Of a stretch of DNA of 51,140 nucleotides, positions 7,839 through 16,967 are shown in pieces. The stretch is from NCBI GenBank assembly GCA_029219205.1, contig JAQXSY010000078.1, forward strand, positions 1 to 51,140, given 5' to 3'. Positions within the stretch are counted from its first letter, which is position 1. Each line of letters opens with the position of its first letter. The translations under genes were made by a program, and so were the position numbers. The DNA is from Bacillota bacterium. GTDB taxonomy: Bacteria > Bacillota > Clostridia > Oscillospirales > CAG-272. The notes beneath the pieces are model-generated. The model saw only the letters and a list, made by a program, of their open reading frames with translations. It searched no databases and was not told where the DNA came from.

Positions 7839-10800
7839 TCAGCTTTTCTTTTTGCTTTTAACCACGATTATAATAACAACCGCAGCAGCAGCCGCGCCGG
7901 CAATTACAATGATAATCCACCACGGGAAACCGGTTTCATTTTCGCCCTCGCCGGGATTTACGTTTTCTCCCGTCGTTTGCGGAACTGTCTCGGAATCGTC
8001 GGGTGTCGGTTCGTCAGTTATCGGAGCATCGGTTATCGGAGCATCGGTTATCGGTTCGTCGGTTTCGGGTTTGCGCGTTTCGATCTCTTTGTATCCGCAG
8101 ACGGAGCATACGCGTTCTCTTGTTTCATCCTCTGTATCAGTCGCTTCTTTTACAACGTTCCATTCGCCAAAGGTGTGAGCGGCTTCATTCATATTTTGAC
8201 CGCAGGTGCAGAGGTTCCAGTGATTTATGCCGTCGGCTTTCCACTCGCTTCCGGCATTATGCGTATGCGAATTTTTGACCGTAACATTGAATACGGCGGT
8301 TTTGCCCTCGTAGGTAACGGTTATTTTCTGAGTGCCGACGGTGTTCATAACAGTCGGAGAACAGGTAAATCCGCTTGTAATGTTTTTATATCCGTCGCTC
8401 ATCACAACGCGAACAATCATTTGGTCCGTATTCAGCGTTTCGCCCTTGATGTATTCAAGCTTTGCCGGCGTATTCAGTATCTCAATGCCCTCAACCGTAA
8501 CTTCGTCATTCTCAAAGGTAACCGCCGCGGTCTTTGTATAAACCGTTTCGCTGTGCATTCCCTTGTACTCCATATAAGCGGCGGCGCGGTAATAGGCTGT
8601 GCCCAGGATTTGATCCGGAATAAGGTCAACGCCGTTCGCTCCGCTGATGGGAGCTGCTCCGCTCATGTTGTATTCGGAGGATTTGTACCACTGAATGTGA
8701 AGCTCTCCTTCGCCGATCGGCTTAATAAACGTCGAAAGCTTTACATACTCGCCGAGCTTCGCCGTTACAGACTCCGGAGACGTAATTACAGACGGAATTC
8801 CGATTTCTTTTGTAAAAGTAACGGCGACAAGGTCGGAATATACGGATTCGCTGGCCACGATCCTGCCGTCTATTACAACATTGTTTGTAATCATGACGCA
8901 GTAGTAGGTGGTGCCTTCCAGCTGTTCGGGAATAAAGAACGACTGCGTTCCGTAGGCTTCGTCGTCCTCGTCATAGATTGCTTTGATTGTGGAAATGTCG
9001 TTGACGCTCGTCATGTACCACTGGAACTGCGTCGAATCGCTGTCATTCAGCTTAACTGTGACAAACATCATTTTCGGCGTATCGCCGAGTTTATAGGTCC
9101 CGCCCTTCGGCTGATCGATAATAGTAGGTATGTTTGCTTTCGGGATCTCGGTTGCCGGGAATGTATAGGAAACAATGTGATTTCCGTATGAATCCGTATG
9201 ATAGTCTGCGCTGCTGCCGTTGATTGTCGCATTAACCTTATCGGCAAAGGCATAACCGCTGTTTGCCATCAGATATACGCTGACGGTATAGGCTTTTCCG
9301 GCTTCAAAAATGTAGTGCGGTTCAAACCAGGAAACCGATTCAACCGTCACACCGACGGAATCAACATTGCATTTAAGATCGGGAACCGCTCCCGTTACAG
9401 GCGCGTCGATGCCGGTTATATTTACCGAAGTGATCTCGGCTGCTTTAACCATGGGGAATGTGTAGCTGATTTTCAGCTGCTCGGTTCCCGCGCCGGATAG
9501 GATCTTTGCGGTCTTGTTATTTATCGTTGCCGACGACATGGATTTTGCAAAAACGGAGCCGTTTGTTGTTTCGAGCGTGATGATCACGGAATACGACTTG
9601 TTTGCGGCAAAGGCGCTTTCCGAAGGATCCCAGTTCACCGAAGCGATATAGTAATTTCCGCCGGCTGTTGAAGCCGTTGCCGCGGGCTTTGCTCCGAGCG
9701 ACGGTTCCGTGACAGTCAGTGCGACTTTATTGACGGGAGTTGGTTCAACATAAAAGGTGTAGGTAACGGCTCTTTTGTTTTCTCCGCCGCTGACGCTGCT
9801 AATCTCAGCGGAATTGCCGTTCAGGGTTGCGGTCATTTTAGATGCGGCTTCAAACGCAAATCCGTCCTTCGGTTCAAGATAAACTATATACGAATAGTTT
9901 TTTCCTGCCTCAAATACGCTGTTTGCATTGAGATCCTTGGAATTGCTTCCGTCGCTCAAACGCCACCTTGTTCCGTAAATCACAGCGCCGTTCTGCGCGA
10001 TTTTCGGCGTGCTCATGTCGGGATGAGCGCCTTCGGCCGGAATGGTTATACCGCTCAGATTGATGTCGGTGATCTTGACGTCGAGCTTGGGGAAGGTATA
10101 GGAAAGCGTCAGTCCGTCATAATTTACGCCCAGCTGAGTCTGCACGCCTTTTTTAATCTCCGGAACCACATACGTTGTGCCGGAGCCGGATTTGTAGAGG
10201 CGTGCGTCCAGTTTGTCAAAGTCAAAGGCGTATCCGTCGTTTGGCATAATCTTAAGCGTCAGACGGTATTCGTTTCCGGCCGAGAAATAGGTGCTGCTGC
10301 CGATCGAATATCCGCCGTTCATCGTCCATTTGACAGCGTCGCTTGCCGACCCGATGTACGCATTGGCGGTCGAAACGCTGAAACTTGTGCCGATCTTTGT
10401 ATTTTCAGCCGGGAAGGTAACGTCCTTGACATAAACGCTTGGAATAAGCGCTTTTTCGGGCTTGAAGCTGCAGCTTATGCAATACAGCCCGTTTCCCTCA
10501 TCGGACACCGACGCGGTATATCCGTTAATCGTCGCCTTAAGCTGCGACGCACTGGCGAATTTATAATCCCATGAGGTTGTGACTATATAAGTTTTTATGG
10601 TATATGTACGGTTGGGCTGGAGCACATAGCTTGAGGAAGAGGTGTATTCGCTGCCGGTGCCGTCTGTTTTCCATACGGTACAATAACCGCCGGAGTTATA
10701 TATGCTAACGCCGGTTGTTGTCGTTTTCGGACTGTAGTCGGGCTTTTGTCCAACCGTCGGCGTCTGAATGGTAACGGCCACATTTTTGATAACTGTTGAC

Positions 10801-11204
10801 GGACAATGGAAGAAAAGCAAAAGCTCTCTGCTGCTGCCTGATCCGCTGACAGTACAGCTGTTGCCGTTGATGGAACCGCTGAGGTTTGACGCGAATTTAT
10901 ATCCGCTTGACGGAGTGACGGTCAAAGTGCACATGTAATCATGCCCGCCCACATACTTTGTAGTGGACGTCACTTCCTGTTTAGCAGTCAAATCATACCA
11001 TCCGTCAAATGTTCCCACTGCTCCGACGCTGATTTGCGAATAACGGAACACCGGTGCATAGCCGGGAAGAGGCTCTGTCACGCCGGTTACGGCGACGTTT
11101 GAGATTACGACATCCGCCGCGCTTGCGGTAATACAAAGCGCCGCTATGAATCCGCACATAAGAAATATCGCAAGGAATACTTTCTTCAAAAATTTATTTT
11201 TCAT
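7839..11204 (-). CDS. Large repeat-rich surface protein, membrane-anchored
   Basis: The product is 1121 residues. It has a signal peptide (cleavage near ITASAA-DV), then about six repeats of roughly 90-110 residues that open with a V-x-I-x-x-V-x-(V/L) strand and contain a (F/Y)-x-A-G-K-x-Y-x-(V/Y) core. Two Ig-like domains with QWY motifs follow (about 700-900), then a Big_3-like domain (VEGIEILNTPAKLEYIKGE), a Cys-containing segment with repeated H-T-(H/F) and C-x-C-G motifs, a Pro/Thr/Asp-rich stalk, and a C-terminal transmembrane helix ending KSKKKS. This is a typical modular wall-spanning or adhesive protein. There is no LPxTG motif, so anchoring is by the helix. AGAGG precedes the ATG. 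A shared operator motif lies upstream. Confidence 0.82.
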   Translation of the reverse strand: MKNKFLKKVFLAIFLMCGFIAALCITASAADVVISNVAVTGVTEPLPGYAPVFRYSQISVGAVGTFDGWYDLTAKQEVTSTTKYVGGHDYMCTLTVTPSSGYKFASNLSGSINGNSCTVSGSGSSRELLLFFHCPSTVIKNVAVTIQTPTVGQKPDYSPKTTTTGVSIYNSGGYCTVWKTDGTGSEYTSSSSYVLQPNRTYTIKTYIVTTSWDYKFASASQLKATINGYTASVSDEGNGLYCISCSFKPEKALIPSVYVKDVTFPAENTKIGTSFSVSTANAYIGSASDAVKWTMNGGYSIGSSTYFSAGNEYRLTLKIMPNDGYAFDFDKLDARLYKSGSGTTYVVPEIKKGVQTQLGVNYDGLTLSYTFPKLDVKITDINLSGITIPAEGAHPDMSTPKIAQNGAVIYGTRWRLSDGSNSKDLNANSVFEAGKNYSYIVYLEPKDGFAFEAASKMTATLNGNSAEISSVSGGENKRAVTYTFYVEPTPVNKVALTVTEPSLGAKPAATASTAGGNYYIASVNWDPSESAFAANKSYSVIITLETTNGSVFAKSMSSATINNKTAKILSGAGTEQLKISYTFPMVKAAEITSVNITGIDAPVTGAVPDLKCNVDSVGVTVESVSWFEPHYIFEAGKAYTVSVYLMANSGYAFADKVNATINGSSADYHTDSYGNHIVSYTFPATEIPKANIPTIIDQPKGGTYKLGDTPKMMFVTVKLNDSDSTQFQWYMTSVNDISTIKAIYDEDDEAYGTQSFFIPEQLEGTTYYCVMITNNVVIDGRIVASESVYSDLVAVTFTKEIGIPSVITSPESVTAKLGEYVKLSTFIKPIGEGELHIQWYKSSEYNMSGAAPISGANGVDLIPDQILGTAYYRAAAYMEYKGMHSETVYTKTAAVTFENDEVTVEGIEILNTPAKLEYIKGETLNTDQMIVRVVMSDGYKNITSGFTCSPTVMNTVGTQKITVTYEGKTAVFNVTVKNSHTHNAGSEWKADGINHWNLCTCGQNMNEAAHTFGEWNVVKEATDTEDETRERVCSVCGYKEIETRKPETDEPITDAPITDAPITDEPTPDDSETVPQTTGENVNPGEGENETGFPWWIIIVIAGAAAAAVVIIIVVKSKKKS
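8017..8061. repeat. Tandem 15-bp repeat in the surface-protein stalk
   Basis: Two exact copies of GTTATCGGAGCATCG (8017-8031 and 8032-8046) and a third divergent copy encode the PITDA/E repeat of the stalk. The 15-bp unit keeps frame, so copy-number change would alter stalk length only. Confidence 0.75.
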
Positions 11205-11235
11205 AATAGAAACCTCTTTTGCAGTTTTTTACAGA

Positions 11236-11273
11236 ATTATATCCTGAGTCAAAATGCCTTTGATTCACATGAA
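11236..11273 (-). promoter_or_regulatory. Promoter and palindromic operator of the surface-protein gene
   Basis: On the minus strand a TATAAT -10 box (11241-11236) has no good -35 hexamer at 17 nt. The palindrome TTCATGTGAA (11273-11264) sits at that place instead. The same arrangement occurs at the two promoters in 12604-12711, which suggests an activator-dependent promoter. Confidence 0.5.
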
Positions 11274-11285
11274 CAAAAGCAATTC

Positions 11286-12542
11286 TCATCCGCAGGTATA
11301 GCGAATTGTGCTGATCATCAGCGAGCCGTCTTCTCCGCTTATTTCCAGGGCAAAGACTTTTTCCAAACCGTCGGCGTCCGTATAAGAAATCCCGCAGTTC
11401 GGAACATCACCGTAAAAGGTCAGTCCGGCGACGAGCGGATGCTCCGGAGTAAGCGTGCCGTACGAATACATATCTACCGCGTAGAAAACCAGCGTGCCGT
11501 CATCATAAAAGTACTCGGGAAAAAGCGACACCAGCTTGAAATCCCCGACGGTTTTGTTCGTTGAAAGAACAATCTTCTCAGATGTTTCGGAAGAGTCTGC
11601 GATAAACACATCGTATTCGGACAAACCGTCAAGCACATCATCCGCCCAATGTGCGCTGATTTGCGCCGCGGGAATGTAATCATAGAACAAATTGAGCGTG
11701 ATTTTCTGCTTTTTGCTTCTTAAATCATCGGCAAGATTTCCAAACTGTTCGTCTGTTATATCCAGTTTTTCAGAAACCGACTCGTCCATTACGCCTAATG
11801 TGTTATGATAATATGAATACTTTATCGTATCGGTTTCGCCCGACTTATCCGGTTCATAGACACAAAAATAATAATCCTTGCATTCAAGAGTCGATCCGTC
11901 ATGAGAAATTTCATACAGACCGAATATACTGTACGAAATTCCGCCGGAACCCTCATAAAAGAATTTTCCGTTCTCGATATAACAATAGCACGATCTGGCA
12001 TACCCCTCCAGAATCTGCTGCGGAACATTTCCGACGCAGGTAAAAGCAGCAAGTATCTCGCTTCCGCTGTAAACGGCTTCATCCGATTCAACCGGACTGT
12101 CATTACGCACAATCAGCAATTCCGGAATCTCGTCTCCGCTTATGTCGCTTACAACATAGCCGACGCTTTTAAGCGCTTCGATGCTGTTCATGCCGGAAAC
12201 GGCTGAAACTACACAGTCAAAGCATGCATATCCGCCGAAATCACCGTAAAAATTTTCATTTTCTATGCTTTCAATGTTTAAAAGAATCTCATGGATATTG
12301 TTCAGAATCTCACTGTATACGCGGTAATAATAATAATCTGTAAACGGATAATCTATTACCGGATTATCCGTTTCCGCCTCGGTTGTATCTTCCGGACCGG
12401 AATCCGTTGTTATATCCGAAACATTTTCTTCAGCAGTCGTACCGTCCGTGTCAGCACCCGGCAAATCCACCGAAGCGCAGCCGGAAGATGTCAGTATAAT
12501 AATCGCCGACAATAAAACCCAAACAAGCAGCCTAATTTTCAT
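11286..12542 (-). CDS. Lipoprotein of unknown function
   Basis: The product is 418 residues. The signal peptide ends in LTSSGC (lipid-attached Cys22), then a Thr/Glu/Asp-rich linker. The mature part has a D-I-S-G-D-x-x-P-E-L-L segment (about residues 149-159), a calcium-loop-like pattern often seen in clostridial lipoproteins, and many Tyr-rich beta segments. No catalytic motif is visible. AGGTGG precedes the ATG. It lies 81 bp upstream of the surface-protein gene on the same strand and both promoters carry the same palindrome, so the two are probably co-regulated envelope proteins. Confidence 0.72.
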   Translation of the reverse strand: MKIRLLVWVLLSAIIILTSSGCASVDLPGADTDGTTAEENVSDITTDSGPEDTTEAETDNPVIDYPFTDYYYYRVYSEILNNIHEILLNIESIENENFYGDFGGYACFDCVVSAVSGMNSIEALKSVGYVVSDISGDEIPELLIVRNDSPVESDEAVYSGSEILAAFTCVGNVPQQILEGYARSCYCYIENGKFFYEGSGGISYSIFGLYEISHDGSTLECKDYYFCVYEPDKSGETDTIKYSYYHNTLGVMDESVSEKLDITDEQFGNLADDLRSKKQKITLNLFYDYIPAAQISAHWADDVLDGLSEYDVFIADSSETSEKIVLSTNKTVGDFKLVSLFPEYFYDDGTLVFYAVDMYSYGTLTPEHPLVAGLTFYGDVPNCGISYTDADGLEKVFALEISGEDGSLMISTIRYTCG

Positions 12543-12990
12543 TGCACCACCTAAAAAAACCGTTTTTTCCTGCTTTTCAACATATTCGGCAGGATTCGGT
12601 TACAGTATACCTATTTTTTTGCAAAATGCCCCATTCACATGAATAGGTTAAAAATATTATTTAAATACTGTTCATATGAATAGGGCTTTTTTTCCTAAGA
12701 TGTGATATATTCATGTCAGTGATAAAAAAGCGGATCTGCGGGCTGCCGCGCAATGTTTTATCCTGTTTGTATTTATTTAATAAAAGGTAAAAAAACCGGG
12801 ACGCCGGCGCTTGACGCCGACTGAGAACGTCCGACGATCGGAAAATCTATCTGTTCGGAATACGGCTCAAAAAAAGCAAAACGGCGATTTCAATAAAAAA
12901 GCAGTTTTTAATCTAAAGATGTCAAAAAAATTGAGCAAGCCAATAAACACAGAGCATTATAATATCAAACATATTTCGGAGGAATTAAAA
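12543..12990. other. Divergent regulatory region with long leader
   Basis: This region between the minus-strand lipoprotein gene and the plus-strand zinc-finger operon holds two divergent promoters with matching palindromes (12604-12711) and then about 275 bp of leader before the zinc-finger gene. The leader contains short G+C-rich stems but no riboswitch I recognise. The frame open from 12811 has no ribosome binding site. Confidence 0.5.
12604..12711. promoter_or_regulatory. Divergent promoters with paired palindromic operators
   Basis: Leftward: -10 TATACT (12609-12604) with TTCATGTGAA (12643-12634) just upstream of a poor -35. Rightward: TTCATATGAA (12671-12680), a poor -35 at about 12683-12688, and -10 TGATATATT (TATATT at 12706-12711). 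Each palindrome lies 25-26 bp from its -10 box. The motifs are seen; the regulator is unknown. Confidence 0.5.
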
Positions 12991-13722
12991 ATGGCTGACA
13001 AATGTGCAATATGCGGTGCGGAAATAAACGTGTTTCAGACACAGAAACTGGCCGACGGAACCTGTATCTGCCGTAAAAATTGTCGGGCAAAGGGATTTAA
13101 GGATTTTGATTTTGTTCACGGAAGCTTGCCCCAGGTGCGCGCTCACCTCGAACAGGTCGAACGCGGAACCGCGCTTTGGAATCACTTTTTTGTCCCGCGC
13201 AGGAAAAAGCTTGAAAGGTTTGCCGGCGTATACGTTGCGCCCGATCTCGGACTGATGGCATATGTCGAAACGCGTTTCAAATTCATAATTTTCGGAAAAA
13301 GCGAAATTGCCTGCGTTTACCGCATCGCCGATCTCTACGATTACATACGCGAGGATGTGGAAACCACTTCATCGGACGGCAAGAAGGAAATTAAATCATA
13401 CGTACACCTGAGCTTCCGCAATGTCGAAGGACTGTTTGATTTCAAAGTCAAGCCCGGTAACGGTATTTCCGCAGACAAAATGATAAAGTATTTCGACAAT
13501 CTGTTCGGTATACAGAAAACGCTCGGAAATTTCGCAAACAAAAAGAAAAACGAAATGGAAGCCACAATGGCATTCGCATCCGCAATCAAGACTGCGTCCG
13601 AGGGCGGCGACGCACGGGAACAGGCCGCCGTTGCAGCAGAGGCTTTAGATAAAATGAAGTACGGAGACCGTACGGAACTGATTTCCCGCGCAAACGCAGC
13701 TCTCGAATCTTTCCGGGGCTAA
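12991..13722 (+). CDS. Zinc-finger DUF4428-like protein
   Basis: The product is 243 residues. The N-terminus (MADKCAICGAEINVFQTQKL, then CICRKNC) is a small four-Cys zinc finger that I recognise as DUF4428-like. The middle part (about 65-180) is a PH-like stretch of beta strands, and the C-terminal tail (about 185-243) is Ala/Glu/Lys-rich and helical. It has no signal or membrane segment, so it is cytoplasmic. ATG 12991 has GGAGG at good spacing; the longer frame from 12811 has none. It heads an apparent operon with a lipoprotein, a zinc-ribbon membrane protein and a TPM protein. Exact role unknown. Confidence 0.8.
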   Translation: MADKCAICGAEINVFQTQKLADGTCICRKNCRAKGFKDFDFVHGSLPQVRAHLEQVERGTALWNHFFVPRRKKLERFAGVYVAPDLGLMAYVETRFKFIIFGKSEIACVYRIADLYDYIREDVETTSSDGKKEIKSYVHLSFRNVEGLFDFKVKPGNGISADKMIKYFDNLFGIQKTLGNFANKKKNEMEATMAFASAIKTASEGGDAREQAAVAAEALDKMKYGDRTELISRANAALESFRG

Positions 13723-13823
13723 AAGAAAATCAATATCCCCGTACAGCAGCGACGCCGTTTGCGGACGCGCGGCTATATGGGGATTTATGCTGACAACACA
13801 TCAAAAACAGGAGTAACAAATCC

Positions 13824-14354
13824 ATGCGAAAGGAATGTATCCTTATTATGGCGCTACTTACCGCGTTGTTTTCCCTTTTCGGCTTTTCCGGATGCAAAAA
13901 TTCCGGCAAATTTCCGTCCGACCCGTCCGCAGAACCGGTCGCTCTCGGCTTTTCGTGCAGCAGTATGTCGATGACGGATTCGTATTCGTTCTCGCTTAAG
14001 CGCGCCGACGGCAAAATCCTTTTCAATGCCAACTGGTACAGCTATGACTTAGAAAAACAAATTGATTTTGAGAACAACGAAGTATCCGAAGAAAAGATGG
14101 AGCGTATGCTTGAAATCATTAAAAAGCACAATCTTGTTGAGTTTGTCGGAAAATACCGTTTAAAAAATCAGAAATCCATTTTCACGGTCCTGGACGGAAC
14201 AAATCACTATCTGACTCTGAAAATGAGCGACGGCTCGGAAAAGCAAATCGACACTGCCGGAGCTGCGTGCACCGACCTTTATGCTTTTTTCACTGAACTT
14301 GCCCTGGAAACGGCGAACGCCCGCGAGTTAAATCATTTGGAAGGTGATAATTAA
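13824..14354 (+). CDS. Small lipoprotein
   Basis: The product is 176 residues. The signal peptide ends in the lipobox FSGC (Cys24). The mature domain has alternating charged beta segments and an amphipathic helix (EEKMERMLEIIKKHNL). No family is recognised. AGGAG lies 10 nt before the ATG. The next gene begins 4 nt after its stop, so the two are co-translated. It is probably anchored on the outer face of the membrane next to the proteins encoded downstream. Confidence 0.75.
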   Translation: MRKECILIMALLTALFSLFGFSGCKNSGKFPSDPSAEPVALGFSCSSMSMTDSYSFSLKRADGKILFNANWYSYDLEKQIDFENNEVSEEKMERMLEIIKKHNLVEFVGKYRLKNQKSIFTVLDGTNHYLTLKMSDGSEKQIDTAGAACTDLYAFFTELALETANARELNHLEGDN

Positions 14355-14357
14355 AAG

Positions 14358-15443
14358 ATGGATACATTACAGGAATACAAATGTCCGAACTGCGGAGGGA
14401 TACTCGAATTTGACAGCAGCCTGCAGAAAATGAAGTGTCCATACTGCGATTCGGAATTTGAAATGGAGATGCTTAAGGCGCTCGACGAAGGAATTGCCGC
14501 CGAAAGACCGGACGAAATGGTCTGGAATACGGACGCCGGAAGCCAGTGGGCGGACGGAGAGGCAGACGGCATGCGCGTTTATGTCTGCCGCTCCTGCGGC
14601 GGAGAAATTGCGGCGGATGAAACAACCGCGGCTTCAACCTGTCCGTATTGCGGAAATCACATAACGATGACAGGTAATTTGTCGGGTTCATTGCGTCCGG
14701 ATTATGTAATACCGTTTAAGCTTGATAAAAAAGCGGCGAAAAACGCGCTGATGAGGCATATCAGAGGTAAGCGTCTCCTTCCGAAGGTTTTCAGAACACA
14801 AAATCACATTGACGAAATAAAAGGCGTGTACGTCCCGTTCTGGATGTTCGACGCGGACGCCGAGGCGGATATCCGCTTCAGGGCGGAAAAAACCCGCACA
14901 TGGAGCGACAGTCAGTATAATTATCTTGAAACCGAGGAATACTCCGCTTACCGTTCCGGCACGTTTTCTTTTGCAAATATTCCCGCAGACGGTTCGTCAA
15001 AAATGCCCGACGAACTGATGGAATCTCTTGAACCGTTCTATATGGATCAGGCGGTCGATTTTCAGACCGCGTACCTGTCCGGATATTTAGCGGACAAATA
15101 TGACGTAACGGCGGAGGACTGCGTGCCGCGTATCAATGAGCGCGCAAAACGAAGTACGGAAACGGCGTTCGCCGCAACAGTCACAGGATATAACTCGGTC
15201 AGAGCCGAAGTCAGCTCAGTCCGGCTGACAAACGGAAAAGCAAAATATGTTCTTATTCCGGTGTGGCTGCTGTATACAAAGTGGCAGGGCAAAAAATACA
15301 CTTTCGCCATGAACGGTCAGACCGGAAAATTCGTGGGTGATCTGCCGCTTGATAAAAAATTATACTGGCGCTGGCTCATAGGACTTTCCGCCGGAATCAC
15401 ATTGGGATTATACGGAATTATGCAGCTTCTGTTTTCGCTGTAA
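14358..15443 (+). CDS. Zinc-ribbon membrane protein (TFIIB-type ribbon)
   Basis: The product is 361 residues. Two zinc ribbons open the protein: CPNC...CPYC at about residues 9-32 and CRSC...CPYC at about 77-99. A conserved soluble part follows (PDYVIPFKLDKKAA, then VYVPFWMFDADAEADI), and the protein ends in a C-terminal transmembrane helix (about 338-358). Such proteins are widespread in Clostridia and are often mislabelled as helicases or primosomal proteins because of the ribbons; no helicase motif is present. The start is coupled to the lipoprotein gene (4 nt). The next gene is a TPM protein, a frequent neighbour, which suggests membrane-protein quality control or assembly; that is inference. 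Confidence 0.82.
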   Translation: MDTLQEYKCPNCGGILEFDSSLQKMKCPYCDSEFEMEMLKALDEGIAAERPDEMVWNTDAGSQWADGEADGMRVYVCRSCGGEIAADETTAASTCPYCGNHITMTGNLSGSLRPDYVIPFKLDKKAAKNALMRHIRGKRLLPKVFRTQNHIDEIKGVYVPFWMFDADAEADIRFRAEKTRTWSDSQYNYLETEEYSAYRSGTFSFANIPADGSSKMPDELMESLEPFYMDQAVDFQTAYLSGYLADKYDVTAEDCVPRINERAKRSTETAFAATVTGYNSVRAEVSSVRLTNGKAKYVLIPVWLLYTKWQGKKYTFAMNGQTGKFVGDLPLDKKLYWRWLIGLSAGITLGLYGIMQLLFSL

Positions 15444-15462
15444 GGGAGAAAAAGGACGAAAT

Positions 15463-16284
15463 ATGAGAAACAAGATTATAGCAATAATTATTTCCGTACT
15501 TCTGCTCAGCTCCCTTTCGGCATTGATCATATCCGCAGAAAGCGAAGGTCGTTTACTCGAACGAGTTGAGGATACCGCAGGGTTATTAACCGACGATGAA
15601 TATTATGGGCTTCTCGAAAAGCTTGACGAAATAAGCGAACGGCAGATGTGCGACGTCGTAATAATAACTGTTGAAGAGCTGGATGAAGGATACACGCCGA
15701 CCGAATTTGCAGACGACGTATTCGACTACTACGGATTTGGCATCGGAGAAAACCGAGACGGCATTCTGCTGCTTATAAGCATGGAGGAGCGGGACTGGGC
15801 AATTTCAACCCGCGGCTACGGAATTACGGCATTCACAGACGCCGGACAGGAATACATAATCGATATGATTATAGACGACCTCGGCAACAATAATTACGCT
15901 TCGGCATTCAACACCTTTGCGGAGCAGTGCGACGAATTTCTGACGCAGGCAAAAACCGGAGAACCGTTTGACATAAATAATCTCCCGGGAAGCGCAAGAG
16001 ACCACTTGACTGAATTTTTCCTGTGCGCCGTTTTAGGAATCTCCATGGGAATTGCAATAGCAAACAGCATGAAGTCAAAGCTGAAAACCGTCAAAGCGGC
16101 AGTCTCGGCAGGAAACTATACGGTCAAGGACAGTTTAAATCTGGTTTCATCAAGCGACACCTTCATCACCCGCAGAGTTACCAGATCGGTCAGACAATCA
16201 AGCAGTTCCGACGACAGCGGAGGCTCATCAACCCACACCAGCTCGTCCGGCGCAACACACGGGGGCTCAAGCGGAAAATTCTGA
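15463..16284 (+). CDS. TPM-domain membrane protein
   Basis: The product is 273 residues. A signal peptide is followed by a TPM domain (about residues 28-170) with VEDTAGLLTDDEYYGLLEKL at its start and GIGENRDGILLLIS in its core, then a transmembrane helix (about 185-201), a cytoplasmic stretch and a Ser/Gly-rich tail ending HGGSSGKF. TPM domains occur in proteins linked to membrane-protein turnover such as Psb32; bacterial roles are poorly known. GGGAG precedes the ATG. It follows the zinc-ribbon gene by 19 bp in the same operon. Confidence 0.85.
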   Translation: MRNKIIAIIISVLLLSSLSALIISAESEGRLLERVEDTAGLLTDDEYYGLLEKLDEISERQMCDVVIITVEELDEGYTPTEFADDVFDYYGFGIGENRDGILLLISMEERDWAISTRGYGITAFTDAGQEYIIDMIIDDLGNNNYASAFNTFAEQCDEFLTQAKTGEPFDINNLPGSARDHLTEFFLCAVLGISMGIAIANSMKSKLKTVKAAVSAGNYTVKDSLNLVSSSDTFITRRVTRSVRQSSSSDDSGGSSTHTSSSGATHGGSSGKF

Positions 16285-16368
16285 TGCAGCAAAAAGCCGG
16301 GCTGCATGAAAAAAACAAATATTCGGCATTAACGTGACATAAATTAAATTTGGAAAGCAGAGTGAAAA

Positions 16369-16752
16369 ATGAGGCGGGTCGTAATTGATATGCAAAGCTA
16401 TCTCTTCTCCGACGCCATTTCCATGGCTCTTATGAATTCGGACTACGACTTTGAAGTTCACAATTCATCATATCCGGGTGATACTGCGGAGTTATGCCGT
16501 CTGTTCACGCCTTATGCGCTTCTCATGGAAGTGACAAGCTATATGCCTTGGAAACTGGAAGAACGGCTTGCAATACGGAACAAAGTTAAACAGCAGGTTC
16601 CGGATTGCAAAATCGTTCTTATAGTTGATGAAAATTCGGAGAAAATGCTGGCGCGCGAGGTTGCTCAGGCAAAGAAAAACGGACTTATTGACAATTTTAT
16701 ATACGGTTCGGTTTCATCGGCTTATTTGTCTGCCGTTATTGACACATTATAA
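16369..16752 (+). CDS. Degenerate receiver-like protein without output domain
   Basis: The product is 127 residues. The alternating pattern VVIDMQ, ALLMEV, CKIVLIVDE, LIDNFIYG resembles the beta strands of a receiver domain, but the phosphoacceptor Asp is replaced (LLMEV) and the conserved Lys after strand 5 is missing. There is no DNA-binding domain. It may be a pseudo-receiver that binds a partner, or a truncated regulator. It lies 84 bp after the TPM gene with a weak ribosome binding site (AGAGTGAAAA). A repeated hairpin terminator follows at 16811. Confidence 0.6.
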   Translation: MRRVVIDMQSYLFSDAISMALMNSDYDFEVHNSSYPGDTAELCRLFTPYALLMEVTSYMPWKLEERLAIRNKVKQQVPDCKIVLIVDENSEKMLAREVAQAKKNGLIDNFIYGSVSSAYLSAVIDTL

Positions 16753-16810
16753 GCGGATAAGCTTGCATATCACAGTAAAATTGCCGTTCACGGCGGCGTC
16801 GAAAATTAAT

Positions 16811-16863
16811 GAAAACACCATTGTAATTTTACACCGTAAGGTGCGGATAACAATGGTGTTTTC
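16811..16863 (+). terminator. Hairpin terminator, copy 2 of a repeated stem
   Basis: GAAAACACCATTG (16811-16823) pairs with CAATGGTGTTTTC (16851-16863). The interior carries a different small hairpin, CACC-GTAA-GGTG, from copy 1 at 2540-2587. It lies 58 bp after the receiver-like gene and ends the zinc-ribbon/TPM operon. Confidence 0.6.
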
Positions 16864-16967
16864 AATTTTTACGAGTTTTTTCAAGGAATTCCGTCCCGGC
16901 TTTTTTCGGGAATTCGGCGTTTCATTCCGTTTTATTCCAAAATCAATCCGATTTTTGGATATGTAAT

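Noticed and set aside
8017..8061. Short tandem repeat as a phase-variation switch
   Set aside because: The unit is 15 bp, so gain or loss keeps the reading frame; it can change stalk length but not switch the gene off.
7977..9191. Long open frame (404 codons) on the plus strand opposite the surface-protein gene
   Set aside because: It is antisense to a clear signal-peptide and transmembrane-anchored protein, has no ribosome binding site, and its Arg/Val/Ile-rich content is that of a reverse-complement shadow.
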